Notes under the pieces: model-generated
Database searches by the model: none
What the model was told of the DNA's origin: nothing
What the model saw: the letters and a program-made list of their open reading frames with translations, nothing else
NCBI GenBank assembly: GCA_012932865.1
Contig: SAXG01000001.1
Coordinates: 2,469,693-2,533,692 of the forward strand
DNA: 64,000 nucleotides
Reading direction: 5' to 3'
Source of the DNA: Amylostereum areolatum
Lineage: Eukaryota; Basidiomycota; Agaricomycetes; Russulales; Stereaceae
Shown: positions 9,010 to 21,012 of the stretch, in pieces
How positions within the stretch are numbered: the stretch's first letter is position 1
Layout: every line of letters begins with the position of its first letter
Translations under genes and position numbers: made by a program

Positions 9010-10990
9010 TCACTCCTCCCAATCCACCTCCCACCCCGCACTCGCGCTCGCACCCCCTTCCTCTCCGCTCTTCCCCTTCGTCCGCCTCCGCCCGCCCCTG
9101 GGCAGCACGACCGGCTGCCAATAGTACTGCTTGTACCCCCGCGCCACCGCGCGCTTTCCCCGCCCGCCCATGGCCTCCCACAGCCCCGCGCGCGCGCGAT
9201 CCCAGTCCGCCGCGGGCAGATAAAAGTACGTCGGCGGGACGGAATCGCCGCTGCTCGCGAGCTCGCCGAACAGCCCGCGCTGGATGCCCCATGCGAGCAC
9301 GGCGCTCAGCGCGCCCGTGCTCAGCACCGCGTCCCTGATCTTGTCCTCCGCGAGCGCGCCCCGGGGCGGCGTCTGACTTGCCCCTCGGGAGACGCGCGTG
9401 GGTTTCGACGGGTGGGAGGAGGCGGGATCGGACGGATCGGGCGGGACGGCGGAGAGCGCGGGGTAGGAGGCGTGGATGGCGTCGTACAGCGCGGAGATGG
9501 GGAGGGAGGACGCGCGCGATAAGGCCAGGGACTCGATGAGCAGGCTGAGCAGGGCCGTGTGGGGGCAGTCGGCGTCCGAGGGCACGTCCTCGGACGAGGA
9601 GGCTGTCTGTTTCTGTTTCTGTTTCTGCTTCTGGGGCGACCGGGGAGGCTTGGGCGTGGTGTCCTCGGGGGCTCGCTTCTTTTTCTTGCGCGCGGCGGCA
9701 TCGGGGTCGGGATTGGATTTGCGTTTCTTGGAGGTGGGCTCCTCTTTGAGGGCGCGTCCCGCTTTTGCGACGGTGGGGGGGAGGGGGTGCGGGGCGGCGA
9801 GGCTCATCGCGGGGATGTTCTCGATATCATCGTTTACTTTACGCTTCTTCCGCGAACCGCCGGCGTTTGGCTCGGTGGATGCCGACCTCTTGATCGATGC
9901 CTCCGGGGCCGTGGGGGCGGGAAGGACGTGCGGGGAAGAAGGGGGCGACGATAAGGGGGACAGAGGGCCGAGCTCAAAGGCACGCAGAACGTCCGGTTCT
10001 GAAATGGGAGATGAGAGTGGGGACAACAGGGCGAGCTCGGCGCGGGAAGGCGTTGTGGGCTCCGCGATGGGCGAAGAAGGCGGGAGAGAAGACATCCGTG
10101 AGAGTGGTGACGAATGCTGGCGGGGACAGTGTCAGCAGATGCGCGGATGACGGGGACTGTAGGATGGGTCACCTTGTCCTTGTGTTCCGGCACATGGAGC
10201 TCGTCCGCGCTATCGTCGACCGCCGGTGCCGGGTGTTCGCGCCCGCTCCCCTCCACGTCCTTTTCTTCCTCTGAAAAGGGTGATGAAGGGGGCAGGGGAG
10301 AGAAGCGGCGCTCGGGAGTAGCGCTCCTGACGTGCCGTAGCGACGGACACGCGGGCTCGGGATTGAGGAGGGCAGCGAGCGAGCGCGCACGGACGGTCGG
10401 GCCCTGCGGACGATCTTCACGTGCGGGTGCAAGGGTATCGATAAGCGCCGTGCGGCGTTCTTCTTCGGGAGAATGGCGGGGCGGGGTCCGGGGACGAGGC
10501 ACTGCGATACGCAAAGAAGGGGTCTGCATCTGATACGCGGGCGATGGGGGAGAGTGGACGAAGGATAGGTGGAGGAGGAAAGGCTGAAGCTAAAGGCGAG
10601 GGGCCGATGCGGGGGACGGGCAAGGGAGAGCAGGGCTGCGACCACGTCCTCCTGCGTGCTTGATTTGTCTTCCATCCGCATGGTCGCGGGCCGGGGACGG
10701 ATGAAAGAGTCTCGTACGGGGGACGAGGACACCACGTTGACGTACACATTCTCTGAGTCTTCGTCGTGGGCAGAAGTGGGTGAAAGGGAGGGGGCCCGCG
10801 AGGAAGAGGGCATCGTAGCGTCGTCGCTGGTCAAGGCGGGCTCCTGGTCGAAGTCGTCGTCGTCTTCGACGTAATCGTAGTTGAGCTCGTTGTAGGGCTC
10901 GTCGTCCTCGGCATCGGCTGTCCATTTGGGACCGGCGTACGCGGGCGCGCGCTCATAGCGGTAGGCGGCCTCGGTTGATCCGAAGACCAT
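9010..10990 (-). CDS. Disordered nuclear protein with C-terminal winged-helix-like region
   Basis: Large low-complexity protein, not assigned to a family. The start is taken at 10990 (MVFGSTEAAYRYERAP); an upstream in-frame ATG at 11077 is possible. One well-supported phase-0 intron, donor AAG|GTGACC to acceptor CCCCGCCAG, lies at about 10107-10164 and joins LHVPEHKDK to HSSPLSRMSSLPP. A frame change near 10585-10645 is less clear: a 62-nt intron GTGGTC...CTTCAG would fix it, but a one-base insertion is also possible. Features: acidic YNELNYDYVEDDDDFD segment, many SP/TP sites, NLS-like SRKKRKV, KKRK and RKKKKR, a KQKQKQKQ run, and a C-terminal helical block (LLSLLIESLALSR...LYDAIHASYPAL) reminiscent of a winged helix. 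Chromatin-associated role is a guess. Confidence 0.55.
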
Positions 10991-11367
10991 GGGTTTCACT
11001 GCTGAAAAGGTGCGAGGTGAGACAGAGGAGGAGGGTGAGGATGTCGGGCGATGGTGAACGCGGAGAGGGAAAGACATGAAGAGGTGAAAGTTGCGAAAGA
11101 AAGGGAGAAAGGAACTGAGAGGGGAGGGTCACGTGTCACGTGTTGAATCAACGAATCAACGACTCGCCAAATAGAGCCAAACACGTTTACGCGTCACCCG
11201 CGTCACCGACCGACGGATCCAACGGACGGCCGATCCGATCTTATAAATAATCTCTCCGGATGCTCCCCGGCCCCCCCCCCGCTCTGAGTCTCAGATCTGC
11301 TTTTTCCCACTCTCTCCCAGACACTTCCCACATCGCCAGGTCGTTTGCGTCCTCAACACGTAGAAAC

Positions 11368-12145
11368 ATGCCGCGCACCGAAGAAACCGCGTCCTACAGG
11401 GTACGTGACTCCATGTCGAGCCCCTGCCGATACCAGCAGCCAGCTTCAAGTTAACAAAGACGCATTCCAGTTCAACCACACGATGCTTCGCATCAAAGAC
11501 CCCAAGGTCTCTATTCCCTTCTACACAGATGTGAGTCGCCCCAGATGGTTATGGAGATGCCCAGCTATAACCGAAGCAGACCATCGGCATGGATCTTGTC
11601 GAAAGTATGTACGCGTTTGGAACGAACATCACCCACCATCGTCGTGCTCATTGGACGTGCCTTTTAGAACGCGACATGGGCGATTTCACCCTTTACTTCC
11701 TCGCGTTTGATCTCGTCGACGGAAAGACCCCCGAGGTGCGCAAAGCCGAGAACTTGAACCGCGAAGGCGCGTCCCCCGCTTTCCTCGTCTCCCCCCTCCC
11801 ACAGAACTGACGTTATCCCTTACCCAAGGCATACTCGAGCTCACCCACAACCACGGCACCGAAAATCTCGCAGAGACGCCCTACCACGCCGGCAACAGCG
11901 AGCCCCGCGGCTTCGGCCACATCGCCATCACCGTCGCCGACGTCGAGGCCGCCTGCGCCCGATTCGACAAACTCGGCGTGCCGTTCAAGAAACGCCTCAC
12001 CGACGGCAAGATGCGGAACATCGCGTTCATCCTCGACCCGGACGGGTACTGGATCGAAGTGGTGCGTGTTTTGTTGCTCTTCTTCTTGGATGTGCGAGGC
12101 TGAAGGAGGGTTGCTGCGTAGGTGCAAAACACGGAGGGCAAGTGA
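11368..12145 (+). CDS. GLO1: Lactoylglutathione lyase (glyoxalase I)
   Basis: Converts the hemithioacetal of methylglyoxal and glutathione to S-lactoylglutathione, detoxifying methylglyoxal in the cytosol. Predicted 157 residues, a single-unit enzyme. Exons: 11368-11400, 11471-11530, 11580-11604, 11668-11766, 11829-12061, 12122-12145. Family landmarks: [11 protein letters not shown] with His14 at the first metal position (as in yeast), [28 protein letters not shown] with Glu76, FGHIAITV with His103, and DPDGYWIEV with Glu149; these form the Zn/Ni site. The fourth intron starts GC (GAAG|GCGCGT) and ends AG, the only way found to join NREG to ILELTH in frame. Compact six-exon structure with a 25-nt third exon. 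Divergent from the disordered nuclear protein across about 0.38 kb. Confidence 0.92.
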
Positions 12146-12504
12146 TCCCGTTAAGAACATGACGAGGGAGGTTAAAAGACGCGTGTCCGAGTACGACCGC
12201 ATGTATGCGCTCTGCCCTGCTTGTATTTGTACCTCGAATTGCAACATGCCGTTTTCGAAGTCAGAAAGGACCTCCGGCGGTATGCACGATGCACATAGCA
12301 GCGCGGACGCCCGTATACACCGGGAGCATTGAACAGCTTCAGAACGGTCGCGCTTGCCGTCCGTCCGCCGCCGCCGCCGAGAGACGTCCACACGACCATT
12401 CTTCAGACACCCGATCGGACGGTTTCAAAACAGGCTCAAAGCAGCAAGCAGTTTCGATTGACACGATATATGTGCAAAACACTGCCCACTGCTCTTCGCC
12501 ACCG

Positions 12505-13594
12505 TCAAGCCCTCTTCCCTTCTTCCTCCTTCCCCCCGCCATTCAACCTCTCCTCCCTCCACATAAGCAACCCCGCCATCGCCGCGCCCGGCCCCAACAC
12601 GCACGACGCGCCGACGCTCCACATGACCATACCCACCCCCTCCCGCGCGCTCTCCGCGAACCACAGCGCGCCGACGAAGCCCGAGCCGAACGTGAACGCC
12701 ATATCCCACTGCAAAAACTCCACCGTCGCCTCCGCAACCGTCGCCGTCCCGCGCGCGCCCACCGCCACGGGCGGCACGAACTGGGCCGCGAGCGCGGACA
12801 CGCCCCCGGCGCGCAGGAGCGGCGCGGCGTGCGCGGCGTGCACGACGGCGGAGAACACGAACGCGACGCCGTACGTCGCCCGCCCGCACGCGTGCCCGCT
12901 CTCCGCCGCGTGCGCGCGCGGACGCACGCGAAGGTAGAGCGCGAGCCCCGCGGGAAACGCCTGCCACAGCGCCGTCGTCCGGGGCTCGACCCGGACGAGC
13001 ATGAGCACGGAGGGCGCGACGTACGCGACGAGCAGCGCGCCGAGGGCCGCCTCGGCGGCGGCGCAGGTCGATCGCCGCGCTGGGCCCCGGGCGCATGCGC
13101 GCGTGTCCGGAGTGGATCATCGCGGCCTAGAAGGTGGGGAACGGCGACGCCGGCGCCGAGGACCTGGTAGAGCGCCGAACGCGGGGGGGGGGACGGCGGC
13201 GGCGACGGACGGGCGGGCGGATTCGAGGGTGGGGAGGACGACGGCGGTGGCGAGGGAGGCGCCGAACGAGCGCACGAGCGGGGCGGCGGTGGGCGCGTCG
13301 AAGGCGGCGTGGAGGAAGGTGACGAGGAAACAGAGGAGGCCGTCGGCGGGCGCGAGGCCGGTGTAGGGCAGGCTGTGGGGTCCCGCGCCGGGCGGCGGGC
13401 ATTGGGCGTCGATTTGCGTGCCTGCGCCTGAGGCGGTGAAGCGGCCGAGCATGAAGTTGGGAAGGCGAGCGCGGGAAAGGGCGGGGAAGATGAGGGCGGC
13501 TGGTGCGCGCGGGTCAGAGCGGGTGTTCGTCGCCTTCGCCGGGAGGTTTGGGTGGCTCACGGGCGATCCTGGCGAGCGTTGTGGCGGGAGACAT
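12505..13594 (-). CDS. Polytopic membrane protein, fungal, unknown function
   Basis: Multi-spanning membrane protein of the kind often annotated only as integral membrane protein in fungi. Exon 1 is 13594-13561; a GTGAGC...CACCAG intron (13500-13560) leads to the main part. Hydrophobic segments: LPYTGLAPADGLLCFLVTFL, ALYQVLGAGVAVP, ALGALLVAYVAPSVLMLV, YGVAFVFSAVVHAAH, GSGFVGALWFA and MVMWSVGASCVLGPGAAMAG, with charged loops between. Reading the whole protein requires dropping one base in the G10 run at 13183-13192, one near 13051-13070, and possibly a short intron ending CTTCTAG near 13130. The ending is GGGKEEEGKRA. Could be a pseudogene, but the residues on both sides of each break fit together. 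Faces glyoxalase I convergently. Confidence 0.55.
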
Positions 13595-13841
13595 GGTGGT
13601 TTTGGCGCTAGGTGATTGTTTCTTGTTGTCTGGCATGTACTTACATATACCGGTGGGTGATTTTTGCACAGGCGCCGCGGTCGGAAGCTACTATGGCACA
13701 CGAAGACGTCCTACCACTGAGATTTCTACGACGTCGGCTGAGCAAATATCGGAACATGGAGGTTATCCATACGTCCTAGCTAGCGTATCTGAAGCGCATT
13801 TCGTACAAGCTGAGCGAGATATCGCAGTCGGGGAGGGGTAG

Positions 13842-14010
13842 ATTTTGGACGTAGGACAGTGGACGTCGTGACGGTCGTCGTCGCCGACTCGTCGGGTGAC
13901 TCGGTCTGGTCAATGAGTCACGTGAGTGTCCGTTAATTTAAGGACTCGGAAATTGCCGGATCACCCTGCCGATCGTCCTGACTTCTGGCTCTCGTCCAAC
14001 CGCAACGGTC
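13842..14010. other. Intergenic
   Basis: Short spacer upstream of the membrane protein gene and at the end of a possible small minus-strand gene. Nothing recognised. Confidence 0.4.
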
Positions 14011-14593
14011 TCAGGCTCTCAGCTGGGTCCAAGGGCCTGCTTTATTAGCTGGCTCATCGAGGTATACATCTCGTATAGCCTCGACCATTGCAGTTGACTT
14101 GTCCAACCATCTTATGCATGTAGTCATGGAGCTGTCGCGCCATACATCGAGCTTCGCCGCATGATCACGACATTGTAGGACAGGCAAAGGACAGGCGCGG
14201 CCTTCCGTGTAGCGGTGGTGACAGGGGGTGTACACTCATTGATCAGAGGATAGCCACTGTATATACCAAGTATATACTAGTCTGTGCTTCCAACCCATAG
14301 ATCAGTGGTGTTCCGCTCTCGTTGTGAACAGCTGGGTAGTTGTGATGTACTCTAAACACAATCCAGCCCTCTTCCATCCTCCGCATCTGTTCCTTCACCT
14401 GTTCAACATTCGATAGGTGTATGACTGTCGGTTTCGGGGGCGCATTCGGACGACTTGACATGTATATCAGTACACACGAGCGCCTCGCCACATCAGCTGG
14501 ATGTGCCACGCTGTCGGATCGGGGGTCTCGACTGCGAGACTGGCGATGTGTCGAGTTCCTGAATCCTTCACTGCTCATGCACCCATGTGCCAA
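14011..14593 (-). CDS. Possible small hypothetical gene
   Basis: Two minus-strand coding stretches that may be exons of one gene. The upstream stretch (14593-14243) contains a plausible start at MSSRPNAPPKPTVIHLSNVE and continues EQMRRMEEGWIVFRVHHNY. The downstream stretch (ending 14011) contains CRDHAAKLDVWRDSSM and AMVEAIRDVYLDEPAN. Composition looks coding rather than random, but I could not fix the intron joining them and recognise no family. It may equally be two unrelated frames. Confidence 0.3.
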
Positions 14594-14978
14594 TTTGCTT
14601 CCTTCGAATGCTCCTGAGCCTTCCCTCTCCTGAAGACTTGAAGTTGGTATGCAACTCGTCTCAAACCAAGTAGGAAACGAGAGGCAGGTCGGTAGTGGGG
14701 ATGTCCAATGTATGATTGAAGTGGAGCGGGGTGGGGCGGGGGAGAAGGGGGGGACAGGGGGGGACGGTCTCGAAATAGCGACAGGAACGCGTTCGCGGTT
14801 CCCCCGCGCACGTCAGTCGTCACCCCCCCCCGTTTCCGTGACCTCCAGTTCCACCGCCGCCGCCCGGCGCCGCCAGCGACACCTCCTTCCTTTTCCTTCC
14901 TTCCTCCTCTTCTCCCCCATTCCTCGCGCTCATGCGCTGAAACCCCCGTCTTCGTCCTCATCCTCCCTGCTCACCACC

Positions 14979-16711
14979 ATGCTCCCACCGCGAGGTGTCC
15001 TCCCCAAGCTCGCCGTCGCCATCGCCGTTCTCACCTTCGTCCACCTCACCACCAACCTCAACCTCCTCGCACCCCTCTCTCTCTTCTCCTCCGCACCACC
15101 CCCCTCGCATGCCACCACCATCGCCAACACCTGCCCGCCCGATGCATGGGCCGCAGGCAACTGGGCCTACAACCCCCGTCCAAGGGTGGACAGGCTACAA
15201 CGACACCCCGCTCGCACGCTCGGAGGACATCTTCAAGTACAACGGCATGCGCGGGTGCGCCGCCGATCGCGAGTTCTACTGGCATCTCGCCGCGGACAAC
15301 GCGAACCATTGGGCGCGCTTCCCCGCCGTGACGGAGTGGGACTGGGTGCCCGGTGAAGGGTGCGAGGGCGTCGCACCGCTCACGCCCGAGGCGCTCGTGA
15401 AGGACTTGGTGGAGAACGGGAGCTGGCTCGTGCTGGGCGGTGAGCATTTTCCCTCCTGATGTGTTCCCGGCCCTGGCGGTGGTCCCACAACACCCTCCCG
15501 TTCCTGTCCGCCCCTTCCATGCCTCCCGTCATTCCCCCAACCCCCGATCGTATCGGTGCTGATCGCCGTCTTCCCAGACTCCGTCACCGAAAACCACTTC
15601 TTCTCGCTCTCGTGCTCGCTCTTCCCCCACGTGCGCGCGACGCCCAACTACACCGAAAACCCGTACTTCGACCGCGCGTGGCCGCAGCACCTCTACCTCC
15701 ACCCGGACTCCCCCCTCGTCCACGAGCTCGCCCTCCCCGACGGCTTCTCCGTCGAACACACCCCCCTCGTCACCTTCCGCCGCATCGACCTCCTCCTCTC
15801 CCGCCTCGAACTCGAAGAACTCCACCGCGTGCGCCACCCGGAAACCTACGCCGCCGACCCCGACTTCAAACTGTTCAGCGAGGAGCAGCACTGGACGCAC
15901 TCCCCCGCAGAGTACATGGCCTGGTTCACCGCGCCCGCCCCGATGCGCTACGCCACCCTGATCGCCAACACCGCCGGGCACTGGACCACGACGCTCCTCG
16001 CCGGCTTCCGCGACGAGCAGGCGAGCGCGGACGGGTACGGGATCCAGAAGCTGGTCCCGTTCTTCGGCGAGGCGATGGACCGCTGGGCGAAGCAGGTGCA
16101 GGGCTGGATGGACGCCGAACGCGAGCGCGAACGGCTGGAGGAGGTGAACGCGAAGCTGCGCGGCGTCGGCGGCGTCGGCGGCAAGGTGGGGAGGTCCAAG
16201 GGCGGGCTGAAGCGGCAGGTGCTCGTGAGGGCGTATCTGCCCGGACACGAGGACTGCCACGACTGGCGCGCGCCGTGGACGGAGTGGCACCCGTTCCGCT
16301 GGAACTGGTACAACTGGGCCTGGATCGGGGACATGAACCGCGAGTTCGAGGTCAGTTCGTCTTTTTATTCTCTCTCTCTTCACCGTTCGTGGCGCATATG
16401 CGCGTGTCCGCATGCATTGGCCGACGCTGACGCCCCGGCCTTCGCAGACCGTCCTCGCCTCGCCGGCCTACCCCGACTTGCACTACCTCCCCATCGACCG
16501 ACCCGCGCTCCTGAGACCCGACGCCCACGGCACAGGCGACTGTCTCCACCTCATGTCCGGCTCGGGTGTCATGGAGGGCTGGACGCGCTACATGTGGCAC
16601 TACGTCCCGCACGCTCGGTGGGCGCGCGGACGATTGAAAAAAAAATCTTCGTACGCGTTCACCTCCCCCTCCGACGCCCCTCATTGTTTCGGTGAGTTCG
16701 GCGTGGGGTGA
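14979..16711 (+). CDS. Type II membrane PC-esterase / TBL-like polysaccharide O-acyl transferase
   Basis: Fungal relative of the plant TBL/ESK1 and PC-esterase group, which move or remove O-acetyl groups on polysaccharides in the Golgi. About 498 residues. Exons: 14979-15439, 15578-16350, 16448-16711. N-terminal signal anchor (KLAVAIAVLTFVHLTT). The GDS motif is split by intron 1 and reads GDSVTENHFFSLSC; the partner DxxH motif is GTGDCLHLMSGSGV in exon 3, so both halves of the GDS...DxxH catalytic set are present. The intervening part has YTENPYFDRAWP, NTAGHWTTTLLAG and WHPFRWNWYNWAW. One base must be dropped in the C5 run at 15173-15177 to join CPPDAWAAGNWAYNP to GWTGYNDT. The last ~25 residues look atypical, so the 3' end may be missing an intron. 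Substrate unknown; cell-wall glycan is the inference. Confidence 0.8.
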
Positions 16712-18045
16712 CCAGCTGTGAGGGCGAGGGGGGTGCATGGGGGGGAGATAATGGGCACTGCGTCCCCCCTTCGCTTCGGTATATATGCCCCGCCGCGGCG
16801 CTGGGCGTCCATAGAAAGAGAAAGAAAGAAAGCCGTGGCACGGATTCCACGCCCGTTCAGACCATCATACCTATTACAGGATACTTACCACAGTGCCCCC
16901 CACCCCCCACCTTCCCTCTGCATAGCATGGACCCTCCTCATCTTGATCTCGCTCTCAACCTCGGACATCCCCTCTTCCCTCTCCTTCCCCAAATCCCCAT
17001 CGTCGTTCACCACATCTCATCCTCATCGTTTCTCTCTCCCATATATCTGCATCTTCCAAAGCGTACTGTACTATATATAAGAGCTCTCGTTTCTTTTGCT
17101 TCAGGCCGGGGATGTGAGTAACGATCGGATGCGGGGACCGGAATTGGTACGCATAGGCGGGGAAGGCTTGTGGGGAACCGGCGGGTTGGCGCGGGGGTTG
17201 CCGGACAATGGGCGTGAGGTCACCGGTGAGTCGTGACTGAGGTGCGTTTGCGATGCATCCTCTCACTTCAAACTGACCTAAAAAACGAACCAGGTTTACT
17301 TCAGACGAACTTCAAAAATGAACCTGCTTGTTTCCAGTCATAGCATGTATGTACTAGCTACTAACCATATCCTCATCGCATTCGCAATCAGTGTCGTACT
17401 TACCTGTTTTCTAAACAGCACCTTCGCCCTGATCTAATTGACTCATGACTAGGACTCCTCAAACGTCTCGGGAGGCCACTACTTCAGCGCTTCAGCACCT
17501 GTTCGTCAACGCGCACTGTCCGAAGTCCCAGACCCGTCACCGCGCCAGCACACGGACAAGGCGGTCCATGAGATATCGAAACCATTCGGGTGCCAGTCAA
17601 TGGGTGCGCACGTCCTCCAGTGCAGGAAGCGGCGGGCAACGACCGTCGTTCGGGAAACTTAAAAGCGCGTCGACGAGGCGCTGTTGAAAGAGGAGCGCGG
17701 GAAGGCGGGATGTTCTTCATCGCGGGGAACATCTCAAATACCACCCGCCAATCGACAGACTCCCGACGGTCCACCTAGGCTGGCACGTCCACCTCGTCGA
17801 ACCATTCGCTGGAGGCGGCTGTCGGGGCAGATGGCGAGGCTCAAGGTCCCCACGGCGGAAAAGCCCCACGTCGCGCGTAAGGTGCGGATAACACCGGTAA
17901 AGAACGTGGCGCCCTGGCGCGCGCGTCGAACTTGAGCGTGAAGGAGGAGCAAGGAGGAGCTAGGGAGTCATGTGGAGCAACGCAGATATTTCAAAGAGAT
18001 AAATGATAGGAAGGTGTAACTTGTAAGGAAGTGAGAATGCAGGCC
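16712..18045. other. Intergenic, 1.3 kb, no gene supported
   Basis: Several short frames occur (for example 17445-17687 plus) but none has splice support, family motifs or coding bias. A TATATATG box lies near 16780. C/T-rich tracts 16890-17060 have promoter or 3' UTR character. I see no repeat or RNA gene. Confidence 0.5.
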
Positions 18046-20023
18046 CTACTGATGCAGCATAGAGTCTATAGACGGTGTCATGAACATGTACACTGCCAGA
18101 CAGTACAGTAAGTTACTAATGTAATGCCACTGTAAAGTACAACGGCCTCGTGATATTTGTTCCTCACCGTTCCAGAATATTGTAGTATCCGAGCCCAGAA
18201 TCTTCTTTAGTCTGGTCAGAGCCTCATCTTCCGTGAAGGCGGCGTCCGACTCGGCGGATTCAAGATAGAAATCGCCAATGTGAAGGCTCTGCAGCTTCGT
18301 TTGCAACTTCTCCGCTCGGAACTCCATCACGTGGAAGAGCGGATCTTCGGGGTGTCTGCGTCTATTGACCATGCCAATGTGCAGGTGCACGAGGGATGGT
18401 AGAATCATTGGCATATCAACGTTGTCCGTCTCCCCAAGTGCTTTCACAAGATCTGTGTCCCAGTCCAAATCGGTGTCCCAGTCCAAATCAGCGTCCCAGT
18501 CGAAATTGGTTCCAACGGAGATATGCAGGACTTTGAGCCTCGAAAAACACCTGAAACTCCGCTTGCCACTCTTCAGGGGTTGATTTGTTGTAGCCGGGGG
18601 CGATATGGAGCACCTCTGTCGTAGAAATGTCGAGTTGTTCATGCATGACATGAATCATGACCGGAGTGTACTTGCGGTCGTTGTCCACGTGATCAAACTT
18701 AAGGATGAGCGAAGAGCGTGGAATATACGCCATGTCAAACTCTGGAACATCATGGAGGCTGAGAGCATAACGCGGCACAGGGGCAAAGTCCTCATAAGGA
18801 TCGTCGGAAACCAAGTAGAAATTGAAGGAAAGGTGGCATTCATCGACATCGTTCCGGACAAAGAAAGAGCGGATTAAATTGCGATCATGGATGTGTGTCT
18901 TCAGCGCCGCAACGACTCTGGCAGTTTCCGTGGTCGTAACCTGGCTGCGTACCTCCTCTGCGTTTACGTGGATGATGACACCAACGGTTGGCGGGAGCAC
19001 GAGGCGCCCCCAAAATGCGGCCAATATTTCGGACGTGCCTTCCAGCTCCATGGCGCGAAGGTGAGAAAGTTGAAGGCGACGATCAGCAGGCAGGGAGTTG
19101 AAGTCGGGGATCCACGTCAAATGCAGCTTCTCGAGGAGTGGAGATGCCTGGAGCAGTGTAAAAAGCTGCTTTGCGGACGGGAAGTGGTCCTTTGGTGTAT
19201 TGTGACGAACCAGCGTAAGTTCTGTGAGAGAGGAGGATGACCATGGCACAAACATATCCACTAAAAAAATCCGCTTCAAGCGGGGGACGGTGAGAGTCGA
19301 AGATACTCGTGGTACAGCGCGACTGCTTTCGATCGACAAGTCTTCGAGAATGGGAAGCGGCTTTTTGGTCAGGCCTCTTGCCAATGTGAGAAAGGGCGCC
19401 CTCAGGCTAACGGGATCGGAATAGCCTGGATAACAATATACGATCCGCCGTCCACGATGGATGTGCTTGAGCACAAACGTCTGCTTCTCCGCCTCATCAG
19501 CAGTGAACTTGAACCCCAGCGGACACGCCTGCGCACGGCGCAGCCATTCTTCGGCGGCCGCGCCGGCGGGGACAGAGCAGACTTCGTGTGCCCAGATGGA
19601 CGGGATGTCTATCGCGATATGGCGCCAGCGGCGACAGACCGCCGTGATCGAAATCCAACCGTGGCCGATATAGAAGGAGGGACCCATGCTGACCGTGGAG
19701 GCCAAGTAGATGAAGATTTTCTGCATGATCTCGGGCGGGATGCGAGAGATGGGGAGACAGGGATTCAGGCGAGATTTGAGCGCGAACAAAATCTGTCGAA
19801 GGTATCGCATGTCCTGGATCGCCGCACTCCGAAGCCTCATGTCCGCCTGCCCTGCATCGATGAGGCGGTCCATCTCCTCCAAACATTCGTTCGCGGCAGA
19901 CGACCATCGAGACGACCTGTTCACAATGTCTTCGATAAGTGAAGGATATACACGAACGCTGACAGACGCACCTCCAGTCCGGGAAGGATTGTGCAGCTGG
20001 TGTTGTGGACGGCTGTCTGGCAT
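18046..20023 (-). CDS. F-box / LRR protein
   Basis: Substrate adaptor of an SCF ubiquitin ligase by family. About 641 residues from the start at 20023 (MPDSRPQ...); a longer in-frame start at 20335 is possible but its extra sequence looks non-coding. Exons: 20023-18614 and 18561-18046. The 52-nt intron (GTGCTCC...GGCAAG, with CTACAAC as branch site) removes a stretch that would otherwise run into a stop and restores FSRLKVLHISVG. A coiled segment ANECLEEMDRLIDAGQADM precedes the F-box (LPISRIPPEIMQKIFIYLAS, then ITAVCRRWRHIAIDIPSIW). Leucine-rich repeats follow (PILEDLSIES, LTELTLVRH, LLEKLHLTWI, LSHLRAMELEG). A tandem DWDADL/DWDTDL/DWDTDL motif lies near the C-terminus. Typical of the large, fast-evolving agaricomycete F-box family. 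Confidence 0.82.
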
Positions 20024-20492
20024 GCATTTCCGAGGGTGCTTGTCCGAGATCTTCAATAACGAGGTCCATGTCTGTTGGGTGGTGCACGACGGACGGTAAG
20101 GCCGTGACACTGAGAGATCTACATAGAAGAAATACGCACTGCTCTGGAGGTCCGATTCAAGTCGAGCTCGCAGTGAACGGGGAGTCAGGGATAAGTCAGT
20201 AGAAGCACGAGGTGACGAGACGGCGGAGTGCCGATCTTCACCGGCATCGGCCGGTTTGCATAGTTCGCGTTCAACGTTCAATGTTCCACCACCGGTCCAC
20301 CATCGCCACGCGCGGTACGTTATCGTACCTTGCATTCGACTCCACAGTTCTGTGACAGAAGTAGTCCGGGTCGGAAGTGGCCACGGGTATTCCGCTTCGA
20401 AGCGATACTATTGATCAGAGAATTAAATCCATGCAAGTCCGCAGTGGAGAGCCACAATGCCCGAAATGAAGGACAATGGCTCATGGACGCAT

Positions 20493-21012
20493 CTGCCTGT
20501 CATCTAATTTCTGCGACACATGAGCCCAAGAGCGATGCGATGGGGCCGAGAAAGCATCCGGGCGATTCAGCGCTGGTTTGCCGTGCGGAATTCGATCTTC
20601 GAAAGTCGCGTGGGAGGTAGAGCGAAGAACCTCGTGTCTTTGCGAGGCCGTTTCGACGTTGCGGGCATGACGGAGAGGGAATGGATTGACATGCTGGACG
20701 GGAGAGCGGTGAATGGACACTGACTGTTCGTGATGAGAGTGATAGTGAGGAGACTGAGTGAACGTGGATGTCATCGGCGAAGGCAATTCCATGGAGGCGG
20801 TCGCAGTAGAGGAACGATGGCGACGACGTCGAGACCGTCCGCCACGGCCACTCCAGTGTCCAGTGCCCAGTGTCCCGATCGCCTGGACGCCCACAATGCC
20901 AGATACATGACACACCATCTCCTTAACCCGGCATCCGTTCGTCTTCTGGCCTTCCGCTTTCGTTCCACTTCAGCGTTCACCTCAACCCTGACCGAGAGCT
21001 AGAATTGTATAC
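20493..21012 (-). repeat. Dispersed repeat, copy A
   Basis: Read on the minus strand this segment matches 29187-29800 on the plus strand, roughly 75-80% by eye over most of its length. Shared landmarks: TATACAATTCTAGCTCTCGG at one end, ACGGATGCCGGGTT, GTATCTGGCATTGTGGGCG, GGTCTCGACGTCGTCGCC, CTCTCATCACGAACAGT, GCCTCGCAAAGACAC and CAGAAATTAGATGAC at the other end. Copy A lacks about 80 bases present near the start of copy B. There is no clear ORF, LTR or target duplication. It lies just downstream of the FkbM gene's stop. Confidence 0.75.

Noticed and set aside
15170..15185. Programmed +1 ribosomal frameshifting as explanation for the frame changes
   Set aside because: The sites share no slippery codon or downstream structure, occur in many unrelated genes, and are mostly homopolymers; a base-insertion error is simpler.
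16708..17266. Short overlapping frames on both strands after the esterase gene
   Set aside because: No splice logic, no family motif, low coding quality.
18488..18651. F-box gene taken as frameshifted pseudogene
   Set aside because: A 52-nt GT-AG intron with a branch-like CTACAAC (18562-18613) restores the LRR frame without any base change.
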